Part shown: positions 26,477-35,666 of the stretch, piece by piece
Layout of the letters: each line of letters starts with the position of its first letter
Position numbering within the stretch: position 1 is the stretch's first letter
Assembly: GCF_023715685.1 (NCBI RefSeq)
Contig: NZ_JAMBOQ010000017.1
Coordinates: 1 to 36,804 of the forward strand
DNA: 36,804 nt
From: Priestia aryabhattai
Lineage (GTDB): Bacteria > Bacillota > Bacilli > Bacillales > Bacillaceae_H
Reading direction: 5' to 3'
Notes under the pieces: model-generated
Database searches by the model: none
What the model was told of the DNA's origin: nothing
Seen by the model: only the letters and a program-made list of their open reading frames with translations
Program-made: the position numbers and the translations under genes

Positions 26477-27508
26477 TTATTTCTCCGCCAACTTCTTACG
26501 ATCTGTTGCCATTGGAGGTTCTTCCATCCAACCTTGCTCAATCATAATCCGAATTCCATCTTTTCCATATTTCCCTATACGCCCAATTAGCTGAGAAAAT
26601 TCTACTGCTACATCCGAACGGAACGACATAGACAAACCAGCACCGCAGTTATCAATAGCGATTGTCACCGCCGTGGAAGTATGATACATCATCAGCTTAT
26701 CTGAAAATGGTGAAATCGTTGAGTTGGTTACATATGCATCAAGCAGCCTTGGGCTTGGTAAATCAGCTTCAGACAGTAACTCGGTGAAGTGCTTGATTTG
26801 CTTACTCGCAAGCTTGACTCCATCAAAAAAATAAGAGCGTAATTTTTGTGTGGTAGCTACTTGACTAAATGCCAACATCAGCGTTTTACCTAATACATTT
26901 GTATTAACAATTTCTTGAATAGCCGTAACCTCCAAAGAAGTTAAAGGATGCATTTGAGAGAAAAATGGTGATATAAACGTTTTCTGGTCCACAAAATTTA
27001 CTTTTACAGGATAAGGAATAACCGGAGGTCTCATCAGCATGCTTTTTCTTAAAATAACGTGGTTAGAATCCTCTAAAAGACTGTCGCTTTCTTTTACACA
27101 TCGAGATAGGTGGTCATAAATATCTTGCCTTCTCACTGCGCTTAGCGCTCTGGCATATTTCTTCATACCTCCAATGGCCATTTCATTGACATAGATAGCC
27201 ATAAAAATATCATCAAATAACGCAGGAACTCCTTTGTTCACATCTTGTTCCCCAAAACCTACTGGTATTGGAATTTTTTCCGAACTGAATAATTCCGTCA
27301 ATTCGTCTACATGAGTTTGTGAAATCTGATGTGCTTTTTTTAAGAGCTCTTTAATCTCGGGATCTTTTACAACAGATAGAAAATACCCAAGAACACATAC
27401 ATACAGCGTATCGCCTAAATATTGCGCCCATAAGTAACCTAACTCGGCTGCGTTCAACCGCTGATTTTGTTGATGTTTTTGCATTTCGCTCTTTATATTT
27501 TCGTTCAT
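26477..27508 (-). CDS. DUF3231 family protein
   Basis: A 343-residue all-helical protein with two repeats of the DUF3231 unit, about 1-165 and 175-330. The first has LNAAELGYLWAQYLGDTLYVCVL, the second HPLTSLEVTAIQEIVNTNVLGKTLM. The fold is ferritin-like and distantly like spore-coat CotF proteins. The family is expanded in spore formers, and its role is not established. ATG start behind AAAGGAGAA. It sits between the CDF gene and the sporulation gene yhbH on the same strand, with a terminator just upstream. No clear terminator follows it. Confidence 0.85.
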   Translation of the reverse strand: MNENIKSEMQKHQQNQRLNAAELGYLWAQYLGDTLYVCVLGYFLSVVKDPEIKELLKKAHQISQTHVDELTELFSSEKIPIPVGFGEQDVNKGVPALFDDIFMAIYVNEMAIGGMKKYARALSAVRRQDIYDHLSRCVKESDSLLEDSNHVILRKSMLMRPPVIPYPVKVNFVDQKTFISPFFSQMHPLTSLEVTAIQEIVNTNVLGKTLMLAFSQVATTQKLRSYFFDGVKLASKQIKHFTELLSEADLPSPRLLDAYVTNSTISPFSDKLMMYHTSTAVTIAIDNCGAGLSMSFRSDVAVEFSQLIGRIGKYGKDGIRIMIEQGWMEEPPMATDRKKLAEK

Positions 27509-27576
27509 TCACTTATTCTCCTTTTGAATAAAGTCGTACTTTTACTATTTCCAAAGAAGCGCTGAATAAACCGCAT

Positions 27577-27610
27577 AAAAAAGACCTAGATAACAAGTCT
27601 AGGCCTTTTA
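27577..27610 (-). terminator. Terminator after yhbH
   Basis: Stem CCTAGA / TCTAGG extended by A/T pairs and one G-U pair, loop of 7, followed by TTTTTT on the minus strand. It lies directly after the yhbH stop codon. Confidence 0.85.
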
Positions 27611-27612
27611 GG

Positions 27613-28791
27613 TTATGCATATTTCTGGTCTTCTGTCTCTTTTCTAAAAAAGCTTTTCATCGCATGAAAAACGTCTGATTTTTGTTTTAAAATAAAGTGT
27701 CTAAAGTTTTCGTCTTGAATGTTTTTGTAAGCAGACATTAAAGTAGAATGTCGATTGTACTGATTCACTTCCCCATACCCAAACATATTTGACACTTTCA
27801 TTAATTCGTTTACTAACTTTACACACCTTGCGTTATCTGAAGTTAAGTTATCGCCATCTGAAAAATGAAACGGGTAAATATTATAACGGCTCGGATCATA
27901 CTTTTGATTAATTAATTCAAGCGCTTTTCGGTAAGCAGATGAGCAGATGGTTCCTCCACTTTCTCCTTTTGAGAAGAAGTCTTCTTCTGATACTACTTTT
28001 GCCTCTGTATGATGCGCAATAAATTCAATTTCCACTGTTTCATATTTCGTACGTAAAAAGCGTGTCATCCAAAAGAAAAAGCTTCGTGCCATATATTTTT
28101 CCCATATGCCCATCGAACCGCTCGTATCCATCATAGCTAAAACGACTGCTTTGGATTCTGGCTTTATAACTTCATTCCACGTTTTGAATTTTAAATCTTC
28201 CGGATAAATAGGATGAAAAGCAGGCTTTCCTGTCATTGCATTTCGCTTATAAGCGCTCATCATAGTTCGTTTTTTATCAATATTCCCCATCAAACCTGTA
28301 CGTCGTATATCATTAAATTCAATGTGTTCCACAACAATTTGATCAGATTCTTTTCGCTGAAGATTAGGCAGTTCTAATTGAGCAAATAAAGCCTCTTGAA
28401 GCTCCATAAGAGACACTTCCGCTTCAAAGTAGTCTTCTCCAGCCTGGTCACCTGCTCCTTGACCTTTTCCTGCTCCTTTTTGACCATCTCCAGCAGATCC
28501 GTCACGTGCTACTACATCCCCAACTTTACTGTCTCCATCACCTTGACCCACATGCTTGTTTTTATCATAATTGTACCGAATTCGATATTCATCCAATGAT
28601 TTAATTGGAATTTTAACAACTTCTCTTCCATTGGACATCACGATATTTTCTTCTGTAATTAAATCCGGTAAATTATTTTTAATCGCTTCTTTAATTTTTT
28701 CTTGATGTCTTTTTTGATCATCGTGGCCTTTACGATGGAGGGACCAGTCTTCTTTTGAGACAGCAAAACTTTTATCTACTTCTTTTCCCAC
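27613..28791 (-). CDS. yhbH: Sporulation protein YhbH (DUF444, von Willebrand A-like)
   Basis: A 392-residue DUF444 protein. The C-terminal half has a VWA-type metal site, MMDTSGSMG (D222-S226), suggesting Mg2+-dependent protein binding. The middle (84-120) is a Gly/Asp-rich, low-complexity linker. In B. subtilis it is made in the mother cell under sigma-E and affects sporulation. Its E. coli relative YeaH pairs with the PrkA relative YeaG, as here. Start GTG behind AAGGAGGGG. It is 324 bp downstream of prkA, beyond a terminator, with a weak sigma-E-like match at 28976-29004, so separate transcription is likely. Confidence 0.95.
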   Translation of the reverse strand: MGKEVDKSFAVSKEDWSLHRKGHDDQKRHQEKIKEAIKNNLPDLITEENIVMSNGREVVKIPIKSLDEYRIRYNYDKNKHVGQGDGDSKVGDVVARDGSAGDGQKGAGKGQGAGDQAGEDYFEAEVSLMELQEALFAQLELPNLQRKESDQIVVEHIEFNDIRRTGLMGNIDKKRTMMSAYKRNAMTGKPAFHPIYPEDLKFKTWNEVIKPESKAVVLAMMDTSGSMGIWEKYMARSFFFWMTRFLRTKYETVEIEFIAHHTEAKVVSEEDFFSKGESGGTICSSAYRKALELINQKYDPSRYNIYPFHFSDGDNLTSDNARCVKLVNELMKVSNMFGYGEVNQYNRHSTLMSAYKNIQDENFRHFILKQKSDVFHAMKSFFRKETEDQKYA

Positions 28792-29066
28792 GCTATTCCC
28801 CTCCTTATTTTAAAAACAACTGCACGTTTTTGCTCGGCATGCATAAGCTATACCGAAAGTTTCTGACAAATACCTTTAGTTCAAAGGTTGGTTACTCTTA
28901 TCCTATGCGCAAGAATGATATACTTGCTAACTAATTCTTTCCCTATTAACTATTCATTTTATAGTGTCTAGTGTCATTTATATGTTTATAGCTTATCATA
29001 TGATGGTTATGTGCAATCCGTACTACACATTAGCCTAATTATGCAGAGTTTATTTTAAGAGATAAG
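28792..29066. other. Intergenic region between prkA and yhbH
   Basis: No coding frame with a ribosome site. At 28976-29004 the minus strand reads TCATATG, 12 nt, CATATAAA. This resembles a sigma-E promoter (KMATATT, 13-14 nt, CATACAHT) but with a short spacer and two -10 mismatches. It would give a leader of about 180 nt for yhbH. Confidence 0.4.
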
Positions 29067-29101
29067 AAAAACATGGCACAAATCGGAAGTGCCATGTTTT
29101 C
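29067..29101 (-). terminator. Terminator after prkA
   Basis: Stem AAAACATGGCAC / GTGCCATGTTTT with a 9-nt loop, followed by T residues on the minus strand. Confidence 0.9.
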
Positions 29102-29115
29102 TTGTTAGTACTGAG

Positions 29116-31011
29116 TTATCGATTTAACAAACTTCCTACATAGCGCAGCAGTTCATTAGCAGATACTGAATTGTATCCATGCTCATCAATTAATCGAGCC
29201 ACTACTTCATTCACTTTCTTCAGCTGCTGCTCATCTGGTGTTTTAGTGGACGTTGTAATTTTCACTACGTCTTTTAAATCCGCAAACAATTTTTTCTGAA
29301 TCGCTTCACGTAAGCGCTCATGCGAATTATAATCAAATCGTTTTCCTTTACGTGCATAAGCGGAAATACGAATTAAGATTTCTTCGCGGAATGCTTTTTT
29401 CGCATTTTCTGAAATACCAATTTGTTCTTCAATGGAACGCATTAATTTATCGTCTGGATTTAACTCTTCTCCTGTTAACGGATCGCGAAGCTTATTCTTA
29501 TTGCAGTATGCTTCGACATTATCTAAATAATTATCCATCAATGTTTTAGCAGACTCTTCGTACGAATAAACGAACGCTTTTTGCACTTCTTTTTTAGCAA
29601 TCTCATCATATTCTTTACGCGCCAGAGAAATATAATTTAGGTAACGCTCTCGATCCTCAGCAGAAATAGACGCATGCTGTGCTAACCCTTCTTTCAATGA
29701 ACGCAGTACATCTAATGCATTGATTGATTTAATATCTTTTCGAATGATGGTAGATGAAATGCGATTAATGACATAACGAGGATCAATACCGCTCATTCCT
29801 TCATCCGTATACTCTTTTTGTAACTCTTCCACGTCTGCATCGTTGTATCCTTCTACAGATTGACCGTCGTATAGGCGCATTTTCTTTAATAAATCGATAT
29901 CGCCTTTTTTAGGCTCTTTTAATCTCGTTAACGTAGTAAAGATAGACGCAATACGTAACGTATGAGGGGCAATATGAACATCTGATACGTCACTTTCACG
30001 AATCATTTTGTCATAAATTTTTTCCTCATCACTCACTTTTAAGTTATATGGAACAGGCATCACAATAATTCGTGAATGCAAAGCTTCATTTTTCTTATTG
30101 GAAATAAACGAACGATACTCTGTTTCATTTGTATGCGCTACGATTAATTCATCTGCGCTAATTAAAGCAAATCTTCCTGCTTTAAAGTTTCCTTCTTGGG
30201 TCAAAGAGAGTAAATGCCATAAAAATTTCTCATCACATTTTAGCATCTCTTGGAACTCCATCATTCCTCGGTTTGCTTTATTAAGCTCTCCGTCAAAGCG
30301 GTAAGCACGCGGGTCTGACTCAGATCCATATTCTGCAATTGTTGAAAAGTCAATGCTTCCTGTTAGGTCAGCAATGTCTTGAGATTTCGGATCAGAAGGA
30401 CTGAACGTTCCGATTCCAGTTCGTTTGTCTTCTGAAAAGAAAATTCGTTCAATAATGACGTCTTCAATTCGGCCGCCATACTCTTCCTCTAATCGCATTG
30501 TATTTAAAGGAGATAAGTTTCCTTCAATTCGGATACCATACTCTTCAAAGAAGTCTTTACGTAAATGATGTGGAATTAAATGCAGCGGGTCTTCATGCAT
30601 TGGGCATCCTTTAATAGCGTAAACAGCTCCTCGATCAGTAAGCGAATAAGCTTCAAGCCCTCTTTTTAACATGGTCACTAGCGTAGATTTACCACCACTT
30701 ACTGGACCCATTAAAAGTAAAATACGTTTACGAACATCTAAACGCTTTGCAGCTGGATGAAAATATTCTTCCACCAACCGTTCTAGCGAATCTTCAAGTC
30801 CAAACATTTGTCCACTGAAAAATTTATAATGTCTTTTACCATTTACCTCTTCAATTCCTGCATCCTTTATCATGTTGTATACTCTAGAGTGTGCAGGCTG
30901 AGCAATTAAAGGCTCATCTTTAATCAGCTTTAGGTACTCTTCAAATGTCCCTTCCCACTTAAGACGATTCTCTTCTTCGCGGTATCTTTCAACTTTCTTT
31001 AATATATCCAT
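29116..31011 (-). CDS. prkA: PrkA AAA+ protein (serine kinase/protease)
   Basis: 631 residues, the same length as B. subtilis PrkA. The AAA domain has Walker A GPVSGGKST (102-110) followed by a long ATPase and helical region, and the C-terminal PrkA domain holds the putative kinase-like part (about 400-631). It was described as a serine protein kinase and more recently as a Lon-like ATP-dependent protease needed for full sporulation; the sequence alone does not decide. I chose ATG 31011, with GGGGAGG before it; an upstream frame to 31050 lacks a site. A good sigma-E promoter match lies at 31060-31088. It works with YhbH. Confidence 0.96.
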   Translation of the reverse strand: MDILKKVERYREEENRLKWEGTFEEYLKLIKDEPLIAQPAHSRVYNMIKDAGIEEVNGKRHYKFFSGQMFGLEDSLERLVEEYFHPAAKRLDVRKRILLLMGPVSGGKSTLVTMLKRGLEAYSLTDRGAVYAIKGCPMHEDPLHLIPHHLRKDFFEEYGIRIEGNLSPLNTMRLEEEYGGRIEDVIIERIFFSEDKRTGIGTFSPSDPKSQDIADLTGSIDFSTIAEYGSESDPRAYRFDGELNKANRGMMEFQEMLKCDEKFLWHLLSLTQEGNFKAGRFALISADELIVAHTNETEYRSFISNKKNEALHSRIIVMPVPYNLKVSDEEKIYDKMIRESDVSDVHIAPHTLRIASIFTTLTRLKEPKKGDIDLLKKMRLYDGQSVEGYNDADVEELQKEYTDEGMSGIDPRYVINRISSTIIRKDIKSINALDVLRSLKEGLAQHASISAEDRERYLNYISLARKEYDEIAKKEVQKAFVYSYEESAKTLMDNYLDNVEAYCNKNKLRDPLTGEELNPDDKLMRSIEEQIGISENAKKAFREEILIRISAYARKGKRFDYNSHERLREAIQKKLFADLKDVVKITTSTKTPDEQQLKKVNEVVARLIDEHGYNSVSANELLRYVGSLLNR

Positions 31012-31059
31012 TAAAGGACCTCCCCTACTAGTTATGGTGCTAGTGAACAAGATTAATAC

Positions 31060-31088
31060 AATCTATGCAGCAAAATGTTTGAACATGC
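31060..31088 (-). promoter_or_regulatory. Sigma-E-like promoter of prkA
   Basis: Minus strand: GCATGTT, 14 nt, CATAGATT. Against the sigma-E consensus (KMATATT, 13-14 nt, CATACAHT) this is 6 of 7 and 7 of 8. It lies about 50 bp before the start codon. B. subtilis prkA belongs to the sigma-E regulon, which supports the call. Confidence 0.6.
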
Positions 31089-31129
31089 TTTTTAAATTGT
31101 AAAATTCAGAAATTTGTCCTTGCTAGGCA

Positions 31130-31158
31130 TTCACAGTGAAGTATTTATTGGATATAAT
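31130..31158 (+). promoter_or_regulatory. Sigma-A promoter of the miniprotein gene
   Basis: TTCACA (31130-31135), 17 nt, TATAAT (31153-31158). It points at the 30-codon gene 150 bp away and gives a leader of about 145 nt, which contains a TTAGAGA / TCTCTAA hairpin near 31191-31211. Confidence 0.7.
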
Positions 31159-31309
31159 AAAAGAGTAAGAAGGGACGGTTAAACTTTGTTAGAGAACTTA
31201 TGTCTCTAAAAGATTTATTTTGTTATTATTACACATCATGAGATATAAGAAGTCGGTTTTAAATGTAGTAGCTTTATAATCCTTTTAATTAGATTGAGGA
31301 GGAAAATCA

Positions 31310-31402
31310 ATGCGCTTACTTTTAGTATTAGGAGTAACAATTGCTTTTTTAGCATCCATCTTCAGAGCGGGATACAATGATAAACCGGGAGTTAAAAAAT
31401 AA
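31310..31402 (+). CDS. 30-residue single-helix membrane miniprotein
   Basis: The product begins MRLLLVLGVTIAFLASIF and ends FRAGYNDKPGVKK: one N-terminal hydrophobic helix and a short charged tail. The ribosome site GAGGAGGAAAATCA before ATG is among the best in the window. A consensus promoter stands upstream (31130-31158) and a terminator follows. All three signals together show a real gene despite its size. I do not know a family for it. It lies divergent from prkA and convergent with trmL. A role at the membrane as a small regulator is possible but not shown. Confidence 0.78.
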   Translation: MRLLLVLGVTIAFLASIFRAGYNDKPGVKK

Positions 31403-31428
31403 CCACTACATATCATCGTCGACATAAA

Positions 31429-31469
31429 TAAAAAAAGCGAGGTTCAATAAAATTTGAACCTCGCTTTTT
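31429..31469. terminator. Bidirectional terminator
   Basis: Stem AAAAAGCGAGGTTCAA / TTGAACCTCGCTTTTT, 16 bp, with a 6-nt loop and A/T runs. It ends the miniprotein gene and trmL. Confidence 0.93.
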
Positions 31470-31471
31470 AC

Positions 31472-31945
31472 TTAAGATAGACCAGCGTAATTTTGTTGAC
31501 GCAGCGCTTCATAGATTAAAATAGCTGCTGTATTAGATAAATTTAAAGAACGAACATTTTCTGTCATCGGTAAACGAAGACATCTTTCCATGTTCTCTTC
31601 AATAATGTGCTTTGGCAGCCCCTTTGTTTCTCTTCCAAATACGAAGAAATGATCCTGTTCTAAGTCACTATAATCAAATGTTGTATGTGGCTGCTGACCA
31701 AATTTTGTGATGAAGTAGAAACCTGCTTCAGGATACTTTTCAAATACTTCTTCTAATGAATCATGATACACCACATTTACAAATTCCCAGTAATCCAATC
31801 CAGCTCGCTTTAACATTTTATCATCTGTTGAAAAGCCTAACGGTCGAACTAAATGCAACGTCGTATTTGTTGCTGCACATGTTCGCGCAATATTTCCTGT
31901 ATTTGCTGGAATTTCTGGTTGAAATAACACTACGTGTACTCCCAC
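31472..31945 (-). CDS. trmL: tRNA (cytidine/uridine-34-2'-O)-methyltransferase
   Basis: A 157-residue SPOUT-class enzyme that methylates the wobble ribose of certain tRNA-Leu species, using SAM. In B. subtilis it was called CspR. Motifs: FQPEIPANTGNIARTCAA at the start, VFGRETKGLP (SAM knot, about 108) and LRLPMTENVRSLNLSNTAAI near the end. Normal length for a one-domain SPOUT dimer. GTG start behind GAGGTGA. It is 64 bp downstream of the yhbB-like gene. The presence of tRNA-Leu(TAA) and tRNA-Leu(CAA) genes 4 kb away is a coincidence of position. Confidence 0.96.
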   Translation of the reverse strand: MGVHVVLFQPEIPANTGNIARTCAATNTTLHLVRPLGFSTDDKMLKRAGLDYWEFVNVVYHDSLEEVFEKYPEAGFYFITKFGQQPHTTFDYSDLEQDHFFVFGRETKGLPKHIIEENMERCLRLPMTENVRSLNLSNTAAILIYEALRQQNYAGLS

Positions 31946-32009
31946 AAATTTTCACCTCTGCTAACAAATCTATTCATCATTATACCACTAACTTGCTAAA
32001 ACGAAAGTC

Positions 32010-32897
32010 CTACTGATCAACGATATGGAAAAAATCATACTTAATCTTTGGCGTATAAGCCGTTGAATCTTCATAAGCCCAATATCTCATTCGACTATTA
32101 TACGTGTTCGCATTCACAAGAGGCATACCGTGACCGTCTTTTGCTACAACAATCGTCGTATGATTCCATCTTCCATCTCCTTCAAAATCGTAGCAGATAA
32201 CGTCTCCGGGAACGAGTTCGCTTGCTGAAGATTTCCGCACAGCCCGAAGTCCTGATTTGGAGTTACTTAAATAGCTATGCATGGAATGCGCAACTGCCCA
32301 GCTGTAGCTCCAGGCGTTCCCTCTCATCCACCATCCGGCTGCTTTTTTAGGATATCCCCGCATTGGCGCCTTTCCTGCATGCAAACACTGTGAGATATAG
32401 TTAGTGCAGTTTACATCAAACTGCTTGTAATTTTGGTTAGGTTTATCCCAATATTTTTCCGCATACTGAACAGCCGCAAGACGATCATAATAAGAGGCTC
32501 TTTCTTCGCCTTGCTCTACTTCTTCTACATTCATTTTAATCTCATCTTCAGAAAAATCCTTTACCAGCAGCTCATCTTGAATAAGGGTATCTTTATAAAA
32601 AAGAGCTAAACGATCTTCAATTTCTTCTTCTATATAGAAAAAATTGTTTTGTTTTAGAAATGCCTGAATGTGCACCTTATATAATACTCTTGTTTCTTCC
32701 TGATCCGTATGAGTGGATTGAATAGAACCTTTCATATTACATTTTAAAACGTCAACTTCTCTTTTTTTTATAAGAGACCGCTTTAGCTCACACTGCTGTT
32801 CAATGAAAGGCTTAAAGTCTTCATGAAGCTCACCTTTTACATAGCTGTCCGCACGCGCTTTAATTAAAGTATATAATACATTCCTTTTTGTTAGCAT
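32010..32897 (-). CDS. Amidase-domain protein (YhbB-like)
   Basis: 295 residues. The C-terminal part (about 130-295) matches the amidase_6 type domain: YAEKYWDKPNQNYKQFDVNCTNYISQCLHAG with the probable catalytic Cys in NCTN, then GWWMRG, LVPGDVICYDFEGDGRWNHTTIVV with the catalytic His, and NANTYN. The N-terminal 120 residues are charged and helical. There is no signal peptide, so it may act inside the cell or be released during sporulation. B. subtilis YhbB sits between the queG and trmL homologues in the same way. The substrate is unknown; wall peptides are a guess. ATG start with a modest site (GTGGTGA). Confidence 0.88.
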   Translation of the reverse strand: MLTKRNVLYTLIKARADSYVKGELHEDFKPFIEQQCELKRSLIKKREVDVLKCNMKGSIQSTHTDQEETRVLYKVHIQAFLKQNNFFYIEEEIEDRLALFYKDTLIQDELLVKDFSEDEIKMNVEEVEQGEERASYYDRLAAVQYAEKYWDKPNQNYKQFDVNCTNYISQCLHAGKAPMRGYPKKAAGWWMRGNAWSYSWAVAHSMHSYLSNSKSGLRAVRKSSASELVPGDVICYDFEGDGRWNHTTIVVAKDGHGMPLVNANTYNSRMRYWAYEDSTAYTPKIKYDFFHIVDQ

Positions 32898-32969
32898 AAT
32901 GTCACCACTTTTCTAAGCGTTTATTATACGCTATGACTCATTAGCTAACTTTATCAATAAAAATACGGT

Positions 32970-34106
32970 TTAGATCTCTTGAAGCATCTCTATACCTTTT
33001 GACATTTCTTCAATTACTTCTTGATCCTTTTCTTTTTCTCTTAAGTTCATAAGTGTATCTAACGCTTCTTTATCACCAATTTTGCCTAATGCCCATGCCG
33101 CTGTTCCTCGAATGACAGGGCGAACGTCATTTTTAATTAAATCAATTAAATCTGGAACGGCGGTTTGATCTTTGAAATGGGCCAGTGCAATAATGGCATT
33201 ACGCTGAATTGGCTTTTTCCCTCTCCAAGACCCTGAAACATGTCCAAATTTTTCTTTGAACTCGCGATTACTCATCGTTAAAAGCGGTTTTAATTTAGGC
33301 TTCGCAAGTTCTGGGTCGGGCTCCATCTCAGGGTGAAAATGAAAGTCTTTTCCTTTGTTTTTAGGACACACAGTTTGACATGTATCACAGCCATATAAAC
33401 GATTGCCTAATTTACTTCGAAATTCTTCAGCTAAAAATCCTTTTGTTTGGGTTAAAAAGGCAATGCATCGCTGCGAATTCAGCTGACCGCCTGTTACAAG
33501 CGCGCCGGTAGGGCACACGTCCACGCACTTATTACAAGTACCACAACCGTCTTCTATCGGTTTATCAGGAGGAAACGGGATATCTGTAATCATTTCTCCT
33601 AAATACACGTAGGAACCGAATTCAGGTGTAATAATAGCACAGTTCTTACCGCTCCAGCCAATACCAGCTCTTTCTGCTACGGCTCGGTCCGATAGCTCGC
33701 CTGTGTCTACCATCGATTGAAGGGTAGCTGCAGGTACTTTTTCTTTTATAAATGTTTCAAGCTTTTGAAGCCTATCACGTAAAACCGTATGATAATCTTG
33801 TCCCCAAGAAGCTCGGCAAAAGATCCCTCGGCGATCTTCCTTTGTGCTCTTTGGTGCATCCTTTAATTTAGAAGGATACGCAAGTGCAATTGAAATAATA
33901 GATCTAGCTTTTGGAACAACTAATGTGGGATCTACTCTCTTTTCAATATCAGGTTCTTCAAAGCCTGAAGCATAACCTAACTCTTGCTGTGCTAACAATC
34001 GATTTTTTAACTCATCAAACATAGAAGCACTCGCAAATCCAATCTTATCGATTCCAATCTCTTTGCTGTATGAAATAATTTCTTCCTTCAATTGATACGC
34101 ATTCAT
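32970..34106 (-). CDS. queG: Epoxyqueuosine reductase
   Basis: A 378-residue cobalamin and iron-sulfur enzyme that makes queuosine from epoxyqueuosine, the last step of wobble-base modification in tRNA-Asn, -Asp, -His and -Tyr. Two [4Fe-4S] sites: CGTCNKCVDVCP (C188, C191, C194, C198) and GCDTCQTVCP (C240, C243, C247) with C214. The catalytic Asp is D134 in VDTGELSDR. The C-terminus (310-378) has HEAT-like repeats, a feature of the longer Firmicutes form. B. subtilis name yhbA. ATG start with AAAGGAGG about 12 bp upstream. First gene of a three-gene run with the yhbB-like gene and trmL. Confidence 0.95.
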   Translation of the reverse strand: MNAYQLKEEIISYSKEIGIDKIGFASASMFDELKNRLLAQQELGYASGFEEPDIEKRVDPTLVVPKARSIISIALAYPSKLKDAPKSTKEDRRGIFCRASWGQDYHTVLRDRLQKLETFIKEKVPAATLQSMVDTGELSDRAVAERAGIGWSGKNCAIITPEFGSYVYLGEMITDIPFPPDKPIEDGCGTCNKCVDVCPTGALVTGGQLNSQRCIAFLTQTKGFLAEEFRSKLGNRLYGCDTCQTVCPKNKGKDFHFHPEMEPDPELAKPKLKPLLTMSNREFKEKFGHVSGSWRGKKPIQRNAIIALAHFKDQTAVPDLIDLIKNDVRPVIRGTAAWALGKIGDKEALDTLMNLREKEKDQEVIEEMSKGIEMLQEI

Positions 34107-34235
34107 AGTGAGTAATAGCCTCCTTTCTAAGAAATTCTATATATTCATGCATTGAACTGTTTTCTCACTCAATGAAATGATAGGATGATATCTATAAACG
34201 AACAAATACTAATTATAATAGAAAGGATCAAAAAA

Positions 34236-34901
34236 ATGAACTTTACATTATCACCCGCTATTAAACAGCTTTGCCCTTCTTTTAAAATGGGAATCATTCA
34301 GTATAAAAATATTGAAGTTGACGATTCTCCTCAAATGCTAAAAGGACGCCTGCGCCTCTTTCAAGAATCCATTTATTTCGACCTTGAGTCAAAAAAAGTA
34401 ACAGAATTTGAAGGTGTTAGCGAGTGGAGAAAGCTTTTCAAAACATTTGGAACTGATCCAAGTAAATATCGTCCTTCTATAGAAGCTTTAATTCGACGAA
34501 TAGGAAAACAAACGTATTTGCCTTCTATCAATTCTGCTGTTGACATTAATAACTTTTTTTCATTGCAATATGAAGTACCAATTGGAATTTATGATTCCTC
34601 TAATTTAGAGGGCCCAATCGAATTTACTATCGGTACAAAAGAAGAGTCTTATGAAGCTCTAAATGAGCGTAGCATTTCTTTAGAAAATAAAATCATTTCA
34701 AAAGATGCCCTAGGAGCTTTCGGAAGTCCTTATGTCGATTCTAACCGAGCGTACGTAACTGAAAAGACAACACAAGCTGTACAGTTCATCTATTTAAAAC
34801 CTTCACTTTCAGAAGAACAGGCTTATAAACTAACTAAATCCTTAAGTGACATGTTCATTCAAATTCACGGCGGCGAAACAACATATCAAGTCATTAACTG
34901 A
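34236..34901 (+). CDS. B3/B4 tRNA-binding domain protein
   Basis: A 221-residue stand-alone B3/B4 domain, as found in the editing part of phenylalanyl-tRNA synthetase beta. Landmarks: WRKLFKTFGTDPSKYRPSIEALIRRI, then INSAVDINNFFSLQYEVPIG and GPIEFTIGTKEESYE. Such proteins may edit mischarged tRNAs or hydrolyse aminoacyl compounds; the function is not settled. I chose ATG 34236 because AAAGGATC precedes it. A terminator follows at once. It faces the tRNA cluster, which ends convergently just downstream. Confidence 0.88.
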   Translation: MNFTLSPAIKQLCPSFKMGIIQYKNIEVDDSPQMLKGRLRLFQESIYFDLESKKVTEFEGVSEWRKLFKTFGTDPSKYRPSIEALIRRIGKQTYLPSINSAVDINNFFSLQYEVPIGIYDSSNLEGPIEFTIGTKEESYEALNERSISLENKIISKDALGAFGSPYVDSNRAYVTEKTTQAVQFIYLKPSLSEEQAYKLTKSLSDMFIQIHGGETTYQVIN

Positions 34902-34908
34902 TGTACGC

Positions 34909-34947
34909 AAATATAGCGTCTATCTTTTCAAGATAGACGCTATATTT
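34909..34947 (+). terminator. Terminator after the B3/B4 gene
   Basis: Perfect 18-bp stem from AAATATAGCGTCTATCTT to its complement, with a loop of only 3 nt. Confidence 0.88.
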
Positions 34948-34953
34948 ACGCTA

Positions 34954-35000
34954 AAAATAAAAAACGCAACATCTCAGCTTTGAAAGCGAGACACTGCGTT
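34954..35000 (-). terminator. Terminator of the rrn-tRNA operon
   Basis: Minus strand: AACGCA ... TGCGTT outer stem, a middle stem with G-U pairs, an inner GCTTT / AAAGC, then TTTTTTATTTTT. It lies 17 bp past the last tRNA gene. Confidence 0.85.
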
Positions 35001-35016
35001 GTGATAACAATATGTA

Positions 35017-35090
35017 TGGAGCGGGTGATGAGAATCGAACTCACGACATCAGCTTGGAAGGCTGAGGTTTTACCACTAAACTACACCCGC
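35017..35090 (-). tRNA. tRNA-Gly(TCC)
   Basis: Anticodon loop CTTCCAA; acceptor GCGGGTG / CACCCGC; CCA encoded. Last gene of the cluster. Confidence 0.96.
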
Positions 35091-35162
35091 AAATATTATC
35101 AAAATTTGTCGACCGATAAGTAAAAATAAAAACAGGAATCATCCTGTCAGGTAAAGCTAAAG

Positions 35163-35244
35163 TACCGATGGTCGGGGTCGAACCGACACTCCCGAAGGAA
35201 CACGATTTTGAGTCGTGCGCGTCTGCCAATTCCGCCACATCGGC
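35163..35244 (-). tRNA. tRNA-Leu(CAA)
   Basis: Long variable arm; anticodon loop CTCAAAA; acceptor GCCGATG / CATCGGT. The 3' CCA is not encoded (TAC-CTT context follows the discriminator base), unlike the other genes here. Confidence 0.93.
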
Positions 35245-35274
35245 AAAATAAAAAAGGCAAGTTAAAATTACAAA

Positions 35275-35363
35275 TGGTGCCGAGGGCCGGACTTGAACCG
35301 GCACGGTAGTCACCTACCGCAGGATTTTAAGTCCTGTGTGTCTGCCAATTCCACCACCCCGGC
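35275..35363 (-). tRNA. tRNA-Leu(TAA)
   Basis: Long variable arm; anticodon loop CTTAAAA; CCA encoded. Confidence 0.96.
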
Positions 35364-35377
35364 AGCTTGTAAATAAA

Positions 35378-35451
<74 letters not shown>

Positions 35452-35483
35452 ATTTATTCAAGACTAAATAACTTTATTAAAAT

Positions 35484-35558
35484 TGGAGCGGAAGACGAGG
35501 TTCGAACTCGCGACCCCCACCTTGGCAAGGTGGTGTTCTACCACTGAACTACTTCCGC
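35484..35558 (-). tRNA. tRNA-Gly(GCC)
   Basis: Anticodon loop TTGCCAA; acceptor GCGGAAG / CTTCCGC; CCA encoded. Confidence 0.96.
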
Positions 35559-35563
35559 AAATA

Positions 35564-35638
35564 TGGCTGGGCTAGCTGGATTCGAACCAACGCATGACGG
35601 AATCAAAATCCGTTGCCTTACCGCTTGGCGATAGCCCA
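35564..35638 (-). tRNA. tRNA-Gln(TTG)
   Basis: Anticodon loop TTTTGAT; acceptor TGGGCTA / TAGCCCA; CCA encoded. Only 5 bp from tRNA-Gly(GCC). Confidence 0.96.
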
Positions 35639-35666
35639 ATATTGGAATATGCATATCGTTTATAAA

